NCBI RefSeq assembly: GCF_920984665.1 | Contig: NZ_CAKLBP010000012.1 | Location: 1 to 39,385, forward strand | Reading direction: 5' to 3' | DNA from: Pedobacter sp. Leaf170 | Lineage (GTDB): Bacteria; Bacteroidota; Bacteroidia; Sphingobacteriales; Sphingobacteriaceae | Length of the DNA: 39,385 nucleotides | Shown: positions 24,101-31,660 of the stretch, piece after piece | How the letters are laid out: each line of letters begins with the position of its first letter | Position numbering within the stretch: position 1 is the stretch's first letter | Position numbers and translations under genes: made by a program | The notes under the pieces: generated by a model | The model's database searches: none | Told to the model about the DNA's origin: nothing | Seen by the model: only the letters and a program-made list of their open reading frames with translations

Positions 24101-24808
24101 TTAGAAAGAATAACCTACTGAAAAACCTAAAACACGGTTTGTTAATTTACCGTCGCCAGATCTTGAATCTTTAGGTATTAAGTTTGATAAACCTAAACCA
24201 TAGTTAGCGCCTACTAAAAATCCAGAGTTAGTGCGGTAAGCTAAACCAAGGTTTGCTCCAAATTCTGTTGAGCTGTAGTTTTTATCAGTTGTTGAACCAA
24301 ATTTTAAATCATTTTCATTTGAAATTGTTCCTGCAGCATTACCACCAGTTGTAACAGTTTCAAATTTATTTTTACCTGAAATGTTAAATCCAACATACGG
24401 ACCAGCTGAAATTTGTACTGCACCTGCATCACCTGTCGGGATTCTGAAAACTGCGTTTATTGGAACTTCGATTGCCATTAAACTTGTTTTGTTTGTTGTT
24501 GTGTTGGTAACACCAGCTGCTGTTCTTGTTTCCTGAAATTTAGCACCTTTATTTTGCAATGATACACCTGGTTGGATGAAAAAATTGTTTCCAACACCAA
24601 AATCTGCAAATGCCGTAACATTGAAACCAACGTTATCTTTCATTGTATTGTTGTAATCTTCACTACCGGTAAAGTCACTAGCGTGAAATCTAGCCAAGTT
24701 AACACCCGCTTTAATACCAAATCTAGCATCAGAACCGCTCATTGTTGTTTGTGCGAATGCACCTGTTGCTAATAAAACCACTGAAGCACTTAATAATAAC
24801 TTTTTCAT
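24101..24808 (-). CDS. Outer membrane beta-barrel protein (porin-family, PF13568-like)
   Basis: 235 residues with a signal peptide MKKLLLSASVVLLATGAFAQ cleaved after about 20. The mature protein begins with a first strand RFGIKAGVNLARF, then alternating strands (GFNVTAFADFGVGNNFFIQPGVSLQNKGAKF, PINAVFRIPTG, QISAGPYVGFNISGK, FGANLGLAYRTNSGFLVGANYGLGLSNL). It ends VLGFSVGYSF, with the C-terminal Phe expected of barrel proteins. It matches the small 8- to 10-strand OMP_b-brl_2 type common in this phylum. It is monocistronic with a 270-bp upstream region in which I see no clear consensus promoter. Specific function is unknown. Confidence 0.9.
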   Translation of the reverse strand: MKKLLLSASVVLLATGAFAQTTMSGSDARFGIKAGVNLARFHASDFTGSEDYNNTMKDNVGFNVTAFADFGVGNNFFIQPGVSLQNKGAKFQETRTAAGVTNTTTNKTSLMAIEVPINAVFRIPTGDAGAVQISAGPYVGFNISGKNKFETVTTGGNAAGTISNENDLKFGSTTDKNYSSTEFGANLGLAYRTNSGFLVGANYGLGLSNLIPKDSRSGDGKLTNRVLGFSVGYSF

Positions 24809-25079
24809 AATATTTTCTTTAGGTAAAGAATCTTGTTTAAATTTTTCTCCGAATTAATTTTCGGTTGTTAATTATCGCCATCATTCCAAAAGCTATGCCA
24901 AAGTATTATTTATGTTACCGCTTTGTTAATTAAAATATTGGTTTACAGTAGGTTTTTCTTACAATAAATCATTTAAGGGTAGGGCTGAAGTAATTTACAG
25001 AGTAATATTAAGAGTGTATAGTTAAGTGGATTTTTAGTCTTTTATAGAATAATTTACCGTTGCTAATACAAATTTAACT

Positions 25080-26345
25080 CTATGTTTTTTGAGGTTTTTT
25101 CTTTGCTGCAGGAAAAAGTACATTATTTAGGATTAATCTGTAACCCGCAGAATTTGGGTGGAGATTTAAATCGGTAGGTGGGTCGCCAACAGCGTGCTGG
25201 TAATCTTCCGGATCGTGCCCGCCATAAAAAGTAAACTGACCTTTGCCAACTTCTCCGTGCAGGTAACGTACTTCTGCAGCGCCCTTATTTTCGCCCAAAA
25301 CGGTAACACTGGTTTTTATTAATCGTTTTTTAAATGCAGTTGTTTGTCCCATAAAGCCTTTAATAACTTTATCATGGTTTTGCGTGAGCATAGTTGGTAC
25401 TAAATCCCACTTTGCCGAAAAATCAAAAAGTGTGAAATAATCATTACTTTCATTTAAACCTCTGCCATTGGTTGCATCTATATCCGAGAATTCATAATTC
25501 ATTGGGTTATTATCGAGCTTGAAGTTTTGAAATGCAAGTGTTTTAGAAAAATCTAATTTAGATTGAGCGTTTGGATCGGCCCCATCTCCATCAAACATCG
25601 CTGCGCAAATATCTACACCTTCTGCAGCTAAGGCAATATCGAAACTATCAGTACCAGAGCACATGGCAAACATAAAACCTCCGCCAATGCAATATTCTTT
25701 AATCTGTTTGGCAACAGCGAGTTTCATTTGCGAAACTTTTTTAAAACCCAATCGCTTTGCTAAAGCTTCCTGGTTTTTAACATCTTCCTGATACCAATTG
25801 GCAAAGCGAAAAGATGACCAAAACCGGCCATACTGGCCCGTAAAATCTTCATGGTGCAAATGCAGCCAATCGTATTTGCTAAGTTTATCCTGTAAAATAT
25901 CATCGTCGTAAATTACATCATAAGGAATTTCGGCATAGGTTAAAACTAGCGTTACGGCATCATCCCAGGGTAATTTGCTTTTTGGCGAATACACGGCTAT
26001 TTTCGGAGTTTTTTCTAGTTTAACCATTTCCATATTTACAGATGGGTCGCTGATTTCATTAAGCAGATTTACAACTTTTCCATCGGCAACTACTTCGTAA
26101 GAAACGCCCCTGATTTTACATTCATCTTCTACTGTTTTATTGTATTTTATTAGAAAACTGCCGCCTCTATAATTTAAAAGCCAATCTACCTCAACCTGTT
26201 TGCTAATGGTCCAATAGGCAATTCCGTAAGCTTTTAAGTGGTTTTTCTGGTCTTCATCCATATAAATTAATATTGATGATGCTTTGGCGCCAAAGCTTAA
26301 AAGCAGAAAAAGTAATAAAAAGTAATGCTTCTTTTTAATGGTCAT
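25080..26345 (-). CDS. Exported conserved protein (often labelled 'asparagine synthetase B')
   Basis: 421 residues with a signal peptide (MTIKKKHYFLLLFLLLSFGAKA). The next segment, ILIYMDEDQKNHLKAYGIAYW, is the conserved start of a Bacteroidota family commonly annotated as asparagine synthetase B. I see none of the AsnB features: no N-terminal Cys2 nucleophile and no SGG-xDS PP-loop. The middle has a Rossmann-like sequence with YCIGGGFMFAMCSGTDSFDIAL (about 228-249), reminiscent of a class I glutamine-amidotransferase-like or ThuA-like fold. Near the C-terminus FYGGHDPEDYQHAVGDPPTDLNLHPNS holds conserved His/Asp residues. I therefore call it a conserved exported protein of unknown activity. 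The ATG at 26345 is preferred to an in-frame GTG 15 bases upstream. Confidence 0.75.
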   Translation of the reverse strand: MTIKKKHYFLLLFLLLSFGAKASSILIYMDEDQKNHLKAYGIAYWTISKQVEVDWLLNYRGGSFLIKYNKTVEDECKIRGVSYEVVADGKVVNLLNEISDPSVNMEMVKLEKTPKIAVYSPKSKLPWDDAVTLVLTYAEIPYDVIYDDDILQDKLSKYDWLHLHHEDFTGQYGRFWSSFRFANWYQEDVKNQEALAKRLGFKKVSQMKLAVAKQIKEYCIGGGFMFAMCSGTDSFDIALAAEGVDICAAMFDGDGADPNAQSKLDFSKTLAFQNFKLDNNPMNYEFSDIDATNGRGLNESNDYFTLFDFSAKWDLVPTMLTQNHDKVIKGFMGQTTAFKKRLIKTSVTVLGENKGAAEVRYLHGEVGKGQFTFYGGHDPEDYQHAVGDPPTDLNLHPNSAGYRLILNNVLFPAAKKKPQKT

Positions 26346-26499
26346 AATTACATAAAACACTAAAATACTTTATTTAGTCTGTTTCCTAAAAATAAAACTG
26401 CGCTATAGTATATTAATTGCATTCGTTAAACTTGCATAATTCTAACCAGGCTGTTTAGCCTTACTGCCAGGCTTTTTGTGTATTTACTTTGTGCCTAAA

Positions 26500-26553
26500 C
26501 CTGATAGCAGCGGCAGCCCCGAGTTTTTTACGAGGGCTAAAGCGAAGAGCAGG
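26500..26553. repeat. Compact structured intergenic element
   Basis: CCTG (26500-26503) pairs with CAGG (26550-26553). Inside, AGCCC (26515-26519) pairs with GGGCT (26534-26538) around a CGAGTTTTTTACGA loop. It is GC-richer than its surroundings. The sequence GATAGCAGCGGCAGCCC…GAGGGCTAAAGCGAAGAGC is of a type I know as a recurrent intergenic element in Bacteroidota genomes, though its copy number cannot be checked here. It lies in the 322-bp divergent region between 26345 and 26668, which otherwise contains only promoter-like AT-rich DNA. Confidence 0.55.
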
Positions 26554-26667
26554 ACTAAAGATTGTAATTTGTAGTTCCTTTGTTTTCCAAATCCTTATTA
26601 TTAGCAATATACATTATCTTTTTATTGGAAATAAGCTTAAGTTTGCAATCAAAATTTTTTCGACTTA

Positions 26668-27639
26668 ATGCCGGGAATCGAACAGATAAAAACACCAATA
26701 GCAGCCGATATTAAAGCGTTTGAAAAAACCTTTAAGGAATCTATGCATAGCGATGCACCGTTGCTGGACAGGATTACACATTACATTGTTAAGCAAAAAG
26801 GGAAGCAAATGCGCCCGATGTTTGTTTTTTTTGCTGCAAAACTTTGTGGTGGAATTACCGAATCTACGCATCGTGGGGCGGCTTTAGTAGAGCTTTTACA
26901 TACGGCAACTTTGGTGCATGATGATGTTGTGGATAATGCGTATGAGCGCCGTGGCTTTTTCTCTATAAACGCTTTATGGAAAAATAAAATTGCGGTTTTG
27001 GTGGGTGATTATTTACTTGCAAAAGGCTTATTGCTTTCGGTAAACAATAATGAACATCGATTGTTACAAATTGTATCAGAAGCGGTTAAGCAAATGAGTG
27101 AGGGTGAGCTGTTGCAGGTTGAAAAGGTACGCAGAATGGATATTTCTGAAGATTTATATTTTGATGTTATCAGGCAAAAAACGGCTTCGTTAATTGCATC
27201 TTGTTGTGCTGCGGGAGCGGCTTCATCGGGGGCAGATGATGCTACCATTGAAAGAATGCGTTTGTTTGGCGAAAAAGTTGGAATTGCCTTTCAAATTAAA
27301 GATGATACATTTGATTTTGGTACCGATGATGTTGGAAAACCATTAGGTATTGATATTAAGGAGAAAAAAGTAACGCTACCTTTAATTTATGCATTAAACA
27401 AAGCCGAAAAATCTGAACGGAAACGTATTATTAATCTGGTAAAAAACCACCAGGATGATACGGTTAAAATTCAGGAAATTATAGATTTTGTAAATGCAAA
27501 GGATGGTGTTTATTATGCCAACCAAAAAATGCTCGAATACCAGCAAGAAGCTTTTGATATATTACACCAATTTGAAGCCGGGGAAGCGAGAACAGGACTC
27601 GAACAACTCGTTTTATATACCACAGAACGTAAAAAATAA
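26668..27639 (+). CDS. Polyprenyl (long-chain isoprenyl) diphosphate synthase
   Basis: A trans-prenyltransferase that condenses isopentenyl diphosphate onto an allylic primer, probably for the menaquinone side chain. It has 323 residues. The first aspartate-rich motif is HDDVVDNAYERRG (D85-D86-x-x-D89) and the second is QIKDDTFDFGTD (D212-D213-x-x-D216). The GKQMRP substrate motif is at 45-50. The residues before the first DDxxD (ELLHTATLVH) are small, as in C30-C40-forming enzymes, but product length cannot be assigned from sequence. The stop codon overlaps the start of the TerC gene (TAATG). A TAAGTTTG -7 element at 26638-26645 may be its promoter. Confidence 0.93.
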   Translation: MPGIEQIKTPIAADIKAFEKTFKESMHSDAPLLDRITHYIVKQKGKQMRPMFVFFAAKLCGGITESTHRGAALVELLHTATLVHDDVVDNAYERRGFFSINALWKNKIAVLVGDYLLAKGLLLSVNNNEHRLLQIVSEAVKQMSEGELLQVEKVRRMDISEDLYFDVIRQKTASLIASCCAAGAASSGADDATIERMRLFGEKVGIAFQIKDDTFDFGTDDVGKPLGIDIKEKKVTLPLIYALNKAEKSERKRIINLVKNHQDDTVKIQEIIDFVNAKDGVYYANQKMLEYQQEAFDILHQFEAGEARTGLEQLVLYTTERKK

Positions 27640-28688
27640 TGAGTAACGAATTACTTTTCAGTTTAGGTTTCCTTCTGTTTATTGTGCTTATTCTGGCACT
27701 TGATTTAGGTCTTTTTAGTAAGAAAGAACATGTTATAAGCTTAAAACAAGCCGGTATAATGAGTTTGATAATGGTTGGGCTTGCGCTTGGCTTTTATTTT
27801 TTGTTGCTAACCGAAGGTCATCAGTTGCACGGTATTGAAGATTTTAATCGATTGCAATACATCATTACCAAGCACCAGCATCACATAAAAATTATCCCTG
27901 ATGATTTGCCACAAAGTTTGGCTGTTTATCGGCAAAACCTTGGATTAGAATTTTTAACAGGATACGTTATAGAATATGCTTTATCTGTTGATAATATTTT
28001 TGTAATTGTCCTTATTTTCTCTGCCTTTGCTGTTGAAGAAAAATACTATCACCGCGTATTGTTTTGGGGGATTTTAGGCGCAATTATCATGCGTTTCATC
28101 TTCATATTTGTAGGTGCGGCCTTAATTGCAAAGTTCGCATGGATTTTATATATTTTCGGTGCATTCTTAGTTTTTACTGGAATAAAAATGTTTTTCAGTA
28201 AGGATGAGGATGACAAAATAGACCCGGAAAACCATCCCGTAGTAAAATGGGCCTCGAAGATTTTTGCAATTCACCCTAAATATGAAGGAAAGAATTTCTT
28301 CGTTAGAATTGACCATAAGCGTATGGTTACGCCATTGTTTTTGGTTTTGCTAATTGTAGAATTTACAGATTTGCTATTCGCGGTCGATTCAATTCCGGCA
28401 ATTTTTGCAGTAACAAAAGACCCCTACATTGTATTCTTTTCGAATATTTTTGCCATAATGGGCTTGCGTTCTATGTTTTTCCTTTTGGTAAATATTATCC
28501 ATAAATTCCATTATTTAAAAACTGGTTTAGCATTCCTTTTAGCCTTTATCGGTGTGAAAATGTTAGGTCATGTTTATTTAGAAAAATGGGGTTTTACTAC
28601 AGAACATTCATTAATCGTTATTCTGAGTATTCTGGTGATTAGTGTGGTTGCCTCATTGGTTTTCCCGAAGAAGGCAAAACATAAATAA
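27639..28688 (+). CDS. TerC/Alx family integral membrane protein
   Basis: 349 residues with about nine transmembrane segments. Family motifs are ALDLGLFSKKEH (about 21-32), EYALSVDNIFVIVLIFSAF (with the conserved Asp in the helix) and LLFAVDSIPAIFAVTKDPYIVFFSNIFAIMGLRSMFFL. The acidic residues within helices are thought to bind metal. TerC/Alx proteins are now linked to manganese export and to metal loading of exported proteins. It is coupled to the prenyl synthase gene by a 1-bp overlap, which I read as operon structure and not as functional linkage. The central cytoplasmic loop contains a His/Lys-rich segment (FSKDEDDKIDPENHP). Confidence 0.93.
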   Translation: MSNELLFSLGFLLFIVLILALDLGLFSKKEHVISLKQAGIMSLIMVGLALGFYFLLLTEGHQLHGIEDFNRLQYIITKHQHHIKIIPDDLPQSLAVYRQNLGLEFLTGYVIEYALSVDNIFVIVLIFSAFAVEEKYYHRVLFWGILGAIIMRFIFIFVGAALIAKFAWILYIFGAFLVFTGIKMFFSKDEDDKIDPENHPVVKWASKIFAIHPKYEGKNFFVRIDHKRMVTPLFLVLLIVEFTDLLFAVDSIPAIFAVTKDPYIVFFSNIFAIMGLRSMFFLLVNIIHKFHYLKTGLAFLLAFIGVKMLGHVYLEKWGFTTEHSLIVILSILVISVVASLVFPKKAKHK

Positions 28689-29121
28689 TGGTTTTTTGAC
28701 CACCTTATACATGTAAGTCCATCTAAGTTGAAATAATTAGATTTTTGCTTATACTATCAAAGACTTATAATATTCGTGTAGGGCGAATAGCCTTAGATGT
28801 TCTCAGATTTTTTAGATGGGAAAATTTTTGGAAAGCAAAAACAACATTTCACTTATCGTTCGTCTTGCTTTCCGTTTAAATCTTTTTTAAACTTCTGTCA
28901 TGCAGAGGCACGAAGCATCTGTTTCATCGTTTGCAGATGCTTCGTGCCTCAGCATGACAGCATATTCAATGTCGCTGAAAACAAAAAGTATTTCCACTTC
29001 AATCAGGTTTACAAAACAAATTTTGTGCTTATGGCTTTGGTTGTAGAGCGCAAAATAAACGTTACAGCCAAAGTTTTGCACTTAAAATTTGTACTTTAAC
29101 ACCATCAAAAACTAAACTTTT
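28689..29121. other. 433-bp intergenic region between TerC and M28 genes
   Basis: Apart from the large palindrome at 28895-28960 I see no gene, tRNA or clear terminator. Promoter-like AT-rich sequence with TTTTG and TACTTT near 29072-29096 precedes the M28 start, but the match is weak. Confidence 0.5.
28895..28960. repeat. Large palindromic repeat with 27-base arms
   Basis: Arms 28895-28921 and 28934-28960 are complementary at 26 of 27 positions (one A-A mismatch), with a 12-base loop TTTCATCGTTTG. The arm contains GAGGCACGAAGCATCTG and CTGTCATGC. It is in the 433-bp spacer between the TerC and M28 genes. It has no T-run and is far stronger than a typical terminator. It looks like a REP/MITE-like dispersed palindrome. 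A 100-codon open frame across it has no coding character. Confidence 0.85.
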
Positions 29122-30570
29122 ATGAAATACCTTTTTTCTGCTGCGCTGATTTGTGCTGCATCGTTTGCTAATGCACAAGATAAATTTGGAGAAGTGTTTA
29201 CTAAAATAAATACCGAAGTACAGCAAAACTCAAAAGCATATCAAACCTTAAAATATGAAACCGAAACCATCGGTCATCGCTTAACGGGTTCTGAAAACGG
29301 TGCCAAGGCAGAGCAATATGCTTACAATTTACTAAAATCGTATGGCTGCGAAGTTAAATTTCAACCATTTGAAGTTGAAAGCTGGAGCCGGAAAACAATT
29401 AAAGTAGAAATTGGTGCCGATAAAAATTCGCTATCACAAGTTAAAGCTGTTACACTGGCACATTCGCCGGTTTCTGCAAATATTACTGGTGATATCGTTG
29501 ATGCAGGAAATGGTTTGGAAGTAGATTACCAGGCCAATACAGCCAAATTTAAAGGTAAAATTGCTTTGATTTATTTGGGCGTTTTACCAGGTTCTCCGGC
29601 AGGAACAAAGTCTTTGCACCGCTCGGAAAAAACCGCAATTGCAACAAAATACGGTGCAAGCGGAGTTATCATTATCAATACTGTTAAAAATGGCGTTTTG
29701 TTAACTGGTACAGCATCGGTTACTGGCAAATTAATTACTATACCTGCAGTTTGTATCGGTTTAGAAGATGGTTTGGCATTGAAAGAGAAACTAAAAACCC
29801 AGGCACAAGTTGCGCATATTGAAATGACAAATTTCTCTGGCTTAATTAAAGCAAGAAATGTAATTGCAACATTTAAAGGAACCGAAATGTCAAAGGATAA
29901 GATTGTTGTTGGCGGGCATTTAGATAGTTGGGATTTAGCAACTGGCGCAATTGATAACGGCATTGGTTCTTTTGCAATTATGGATATGGCAAGAACTTTC
30001 AAAAAACTGAATCTTAAAACAAAGCGTACTGTAGAATTTGTTTTATTTATGGGTGAGGAGCAAGGCTTGTTAGGTTCTAAAGCTTATGTAGAGCAAGCTA
30101 AGAAAGATAAAAACTTAAACCAGGTTAAGTTTATGCTTAACTACGATATGACAAACGACCCGAAAGGCTTTTCAACTTCTCGTGCAGAAATGAAAGAATT
30201 ATTTACTGCCTGGGGAGCAGATATTGTAAAAATTGATTCAGGCTTTAAAAATCTTTTCAATGCAGGTGCCGGTTTACATAGCGATCATCAGCCTTTTATG
30301 TTAGAGGGTATTCCAACTGGTGGCGGTGCAGGTGGTAAATTGCCGAATAACTCGGGTCCGTTTTACCACTCTGATGGCGATAGCTTTAAATTAGTAGATG
30401 AACAAGGGTTAAAAAATACGGTTCGCTACAGCACAATGTTAACCTACGCTTTAGCAAATACGCCAAAAATTCCGGTAGGTGTGCAAGGCGAAGAAGAATT
30501 AAGAGCGTTTTTAGAAGCACAAAATTTAAAAGAGCCTTTGACCATTGCCGGCGAATGGCGTTGGAAATAG
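29122..30570 (+). CDS. Exported M28 family metallopeptidase with PA domain
   Basis: 482 residues, signal peptide MKYLFSAALICAASFANAQ. A PA (protease-associated) insert lies at about 110-225. The di-zinc aminopeptidase core has GGHLDSWD (H266, D268), AIDNGIGS (D278), GEEQGLLGS (catalytic E312 and metal ligand E313), NYDMTND and HSDHQPF (H389). All five metal ligands of M28 are present. It probably removes N-terminal residues from peptides in the periplasm or outside the cell. It is monocistronic and convergent with the CBS gene. The N-terminal helical segment (GEVFTKINTEVQQNSKAYQTL) is usual for this subgroup. Confidence 0.93.
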   Translation: MKYLFSAALICAASFANAQDKFGEVFTKINTEVQQNSKAYQTLKYETETIGHRLTGSENGAKAEQYAYNLLKSYGCEVKFQPFEVESWSRKTIKVEIGADKNSLSQVKAVTLAHSPVSANITGDIVDAGNGLEVDYQANTAKFKGKIALIYLGVLPGSPAGTKSLHRSEKTAIATKYGASGVIIINTVKNGVLLTGTASVTGKLITIPAVCIGLEDGLALKEKLKTQAQVAHIEMTNFSGLIKARNVIATFKGTEMSKDKIVVGGHLDSWDLATGAIDNGIGSFAIMDMARTFKKLNLKTKRTVEFVLFMGEEQGLLGSKAYVEQAKKDKNLNQVKFMLNYDMTNDPKGFSTSRAEMKELFTAWGADIVKIDSGFKNLFNAGAGLHSDHQPFMLEGIPTGGGAGGKLPNNSGPFYHSDGDSFKLVDEQGLKNTVRYSTMLTYALANTPKIPVGVQGEEELRAFLEAQNLKEPLTIAGEWRWK

Positions 30571-30615
30571 TTTTTTATAGCGTTATCACTTTTTTTCTTA
30601 GGGGGTTGATGTGAT

Positions 30616-30691
30616 AGGTTTAGGGATTACAATGGTTTTTATGTGCAGTATTTCGAAACATAATTACCACGAACCAGTTTTCCCTAAACCT
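30616..30691. repeat. 11-bp inverted repeat between convergent genes
   Basis: AGGTTTAGGGA (30616-30626) and TCCCTAAACCT (30681-30691) are exact reverse complements 54 bp apart, placed between the convergent M28 and CBS genes. The right arm runs into the CCTAAA array. It may form a hairpin in either transcript and act as a weak terminator. Confidence 0.55.
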
Positions 30692-30712
30692 AAACCTAAA
30701 CCTAAACCTAAA
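30683..30712. repeat. Telomere-like (CCTAAA)5 tandem array
   Basis: Five uninterrupted CCTAAA hexamers start 4 bp beyond the CBS gene stop codon. On the complementary strand they read TTTAGG. The array is close to eukaryotic telomere units by chance of composition. In this context it is a bacterial microsatellite, and its opposite-orientation partner lies at 30616. Confidence 0.85.
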
Positions 30713-30716
30713 TCCT

Positions 30717-31145
30717 CTACCCACTAATATAACTTTCCAGCTGAGATATGGTTTGGCGTTGGTCGGCGATAATAAATTTCACCAAATCACCTATAGAAAT
30801 CATTCCTTTAACCTCATTATTCATCACTATTGGTAAATGACGAATGTGTTTTTCTGTCATAATTTCCATGCATTTATCAATCGTATCATTTAAAGAAATT
30901 GTAATAGGATTCGGTGTCATGGCTTCATCTATACCTGTATCTTTCGATGCTTTGCCTTGAAGCACGATTTTCCGGGCATAATCTCGTTCTGTAAAAATCC
31001 CAACTAATGTTTCATTTTCCATAACAAGTACAGCGCTGATGTTCTTATCAGTCATTACTTTTAATGCATCCAAAACAGAGCTATTCGGACTTACAGAAAT
31101 AATTCTAACTTGCTTGGTATCAAGTAAATGTTTTACAGTTTTCAT
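30717..31145 (-). CDS. Stand-alone two-CBS-domain protein
   Basis: 142 residues made of two CBS motifs (about 8-62 and 73-130), a Bateman module with no attached enzyme or transporter. Visible signatures are VLDALKVMTDKNISAVLVMENETLVGIFTERDYARKI in the first and IDKCMEIMTEKHIRHLPIVMNNEVKGMISIGDLVKF in the second. The RHLPIV…G-ISIGD pattern is the usual ligand-site sequence. Such proteins bind adenine nucleotides and regulate partners by contact, but no partner is visible here. It is the last clearly chromosomal gene before the integrated element. Confidence 0.92.
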   Translation of the reverse strand: MKTVKHLLDTKQVRIISVSPNSSVLDALKVMTDKNISAVLVMENETLVGIFTERDYARKIVLQGKASKDTGIDEAMTPNPITISLNDTIDKCMEIMTEKHIRHLPIVMNNEVKGMISIGDLVKFIIADQRQTISQLESYISG

Positions 31146-31234
31146 AATGGTTAATTTGGTTACATCAATTTAAGAAATAATAAACTGTAAATCAATATTT
31201 TAATTAGAATATACAGGCCTTTGCTTTAAAAGGA

Positions 31235-31367
31235 TTATCTAACCAATGCAATTGCACCTAACGATACAAATAAACCAGATAACAGTATTATTTTAATCAG
31301 CCTTTTGGCAAAGCTAATTGGTGAAAATAACGCCCAGAATATTTAATGCTTTGTAGAAATTATTCAT
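31235..31367 (-). pseudogene. Small membrane protein gene broken by one base
   Basis: An ORF starts with ATG at 31367 (MNNFYKALNILGVI…) and hits TAG after 17 codons. The +1 frame then reads SPISFAKRLIKIILLSGLF and continues VSLGAIALVR to TAA at 31235. Removing a single T from the TTTT run at about 31324-31327 joins both into one 43-residue protein with a C-terminal transmembrane helix. Either a homopolymer error or a real frameshift would explain it. The family is not recognised. It lies between the CBS gene and the element's left end. Confidence 0.45.
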
Positions 31368-31440
31368 AGAGAACGAAATGTTACTCTAATAATAGGCATT
31401 AGATTTTACATTTTATAAACCTGCTAGTTCTTTCAATTAT

Positions 31441-31471
31441 TTGGCTTTCACAAAGCTATGCCGTAACTTTG
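31441..31471 (+). promoter_or_regulatory. Consensus promoter TTG-N20-TAACTTTG
   Basis: TTG at 31441-31443 and TAACTTTG at 31464-31471 are separated by 20 bases, a textbook match to the Bacteroidota promoter. Expected transcription starts near 31477, just upstream of the truncated ORF at 31496. It is the best promoter in the window, yet it drives no complete gene. Confidence 0.75.
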
Positions 31472-31495
31472 TATTACATTTAAAAACAATAAATT

Positions 31496-31558
31496 ATGTC
31501 ATCAGTAGTGATAAAATATGCCCTGTTTCCTACTGTTTCTAGTTTAAATCATCTTTAA
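31496..31558 (+). pseudogene. 5' fragment of a host gene truncated at the element's left end
   Basis: ATG at 31496 begins MSSVVIKYALFPTVS and then reaches a stop at 31556-31558 after 20 codons. It sits at the right distance from a perfect promoter. The most likely reading is that integration separated the first 15 or so codons of a chromosomal gene from the rest, so the attachment core would lie around 31520-31545. Alternatively it is a leader peptide. I cannot name the gene. Confidence 0.4.
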
Positions 31559-31612
31559 AATCGCTGTATTTCAATAGTCTACCTGTTTCTATCTTTCTCA
31601 TGTTTAAAAAAA

Positions 31613-31648
31613 GGTGGGCAAATAGTGGGCAAATTATTTTAAAGTGCC
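31613..31648. promoter_or_regulatory. Direct repeats and iteron-like site upstream of the integrase
   Basis: GGTGGGCAAAT (31613-31623) and AGTGGGCAAAT (31624-31634) form an 11-bp tandem repeat, one helical turn apart. Just after them, TAAAGTGCC (31640-31648) differs by one base from the CAAAGTGCC motif repeated elsewhere in the element. A TACCTTCG sequence at 31649-31656 resembles a -7 element very close to the integrase ATG. Together they suggest a protein-regulated, short-leader integrase promoter or recombinase arm sites. Confidence 0.45.
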
Positions 31649-31660
31649 TACCTTCGTTGT

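Noticed and set aside
26457..26478. AGCCT…AGGCTTTTT as a terminator
   Set aside because: The stem is only 5 bp and it lies between divergent genes where no transcript needs to end on that strand.
28895..28960. Large palindrome as a CRISPR repeat or terminator
   Set aside because: There is a single copy with no spacers, and no T-run follows; arm length is far above that of terminators in this window.
28797..29099. 100-codon open frame downstream of the TerC gene
   Set aside because: It is a translation of the large palindrome and flanking AT-rich DNA, with no start context and no protein-like pattern.
30683..30712. CCTAAA array as a true telomere or linear chromosome end
   Set aside because: Ordinary bacterial genes continue on both sides without interruption; it is a short microsatellite.
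31146..31660. tRNA gene as the integration target
   Set aside because: I found no cloverleaf-compatible acceptor, T-loop (GGTTCGAATC-like) or anticodon arrangement in this stretch on either strand.
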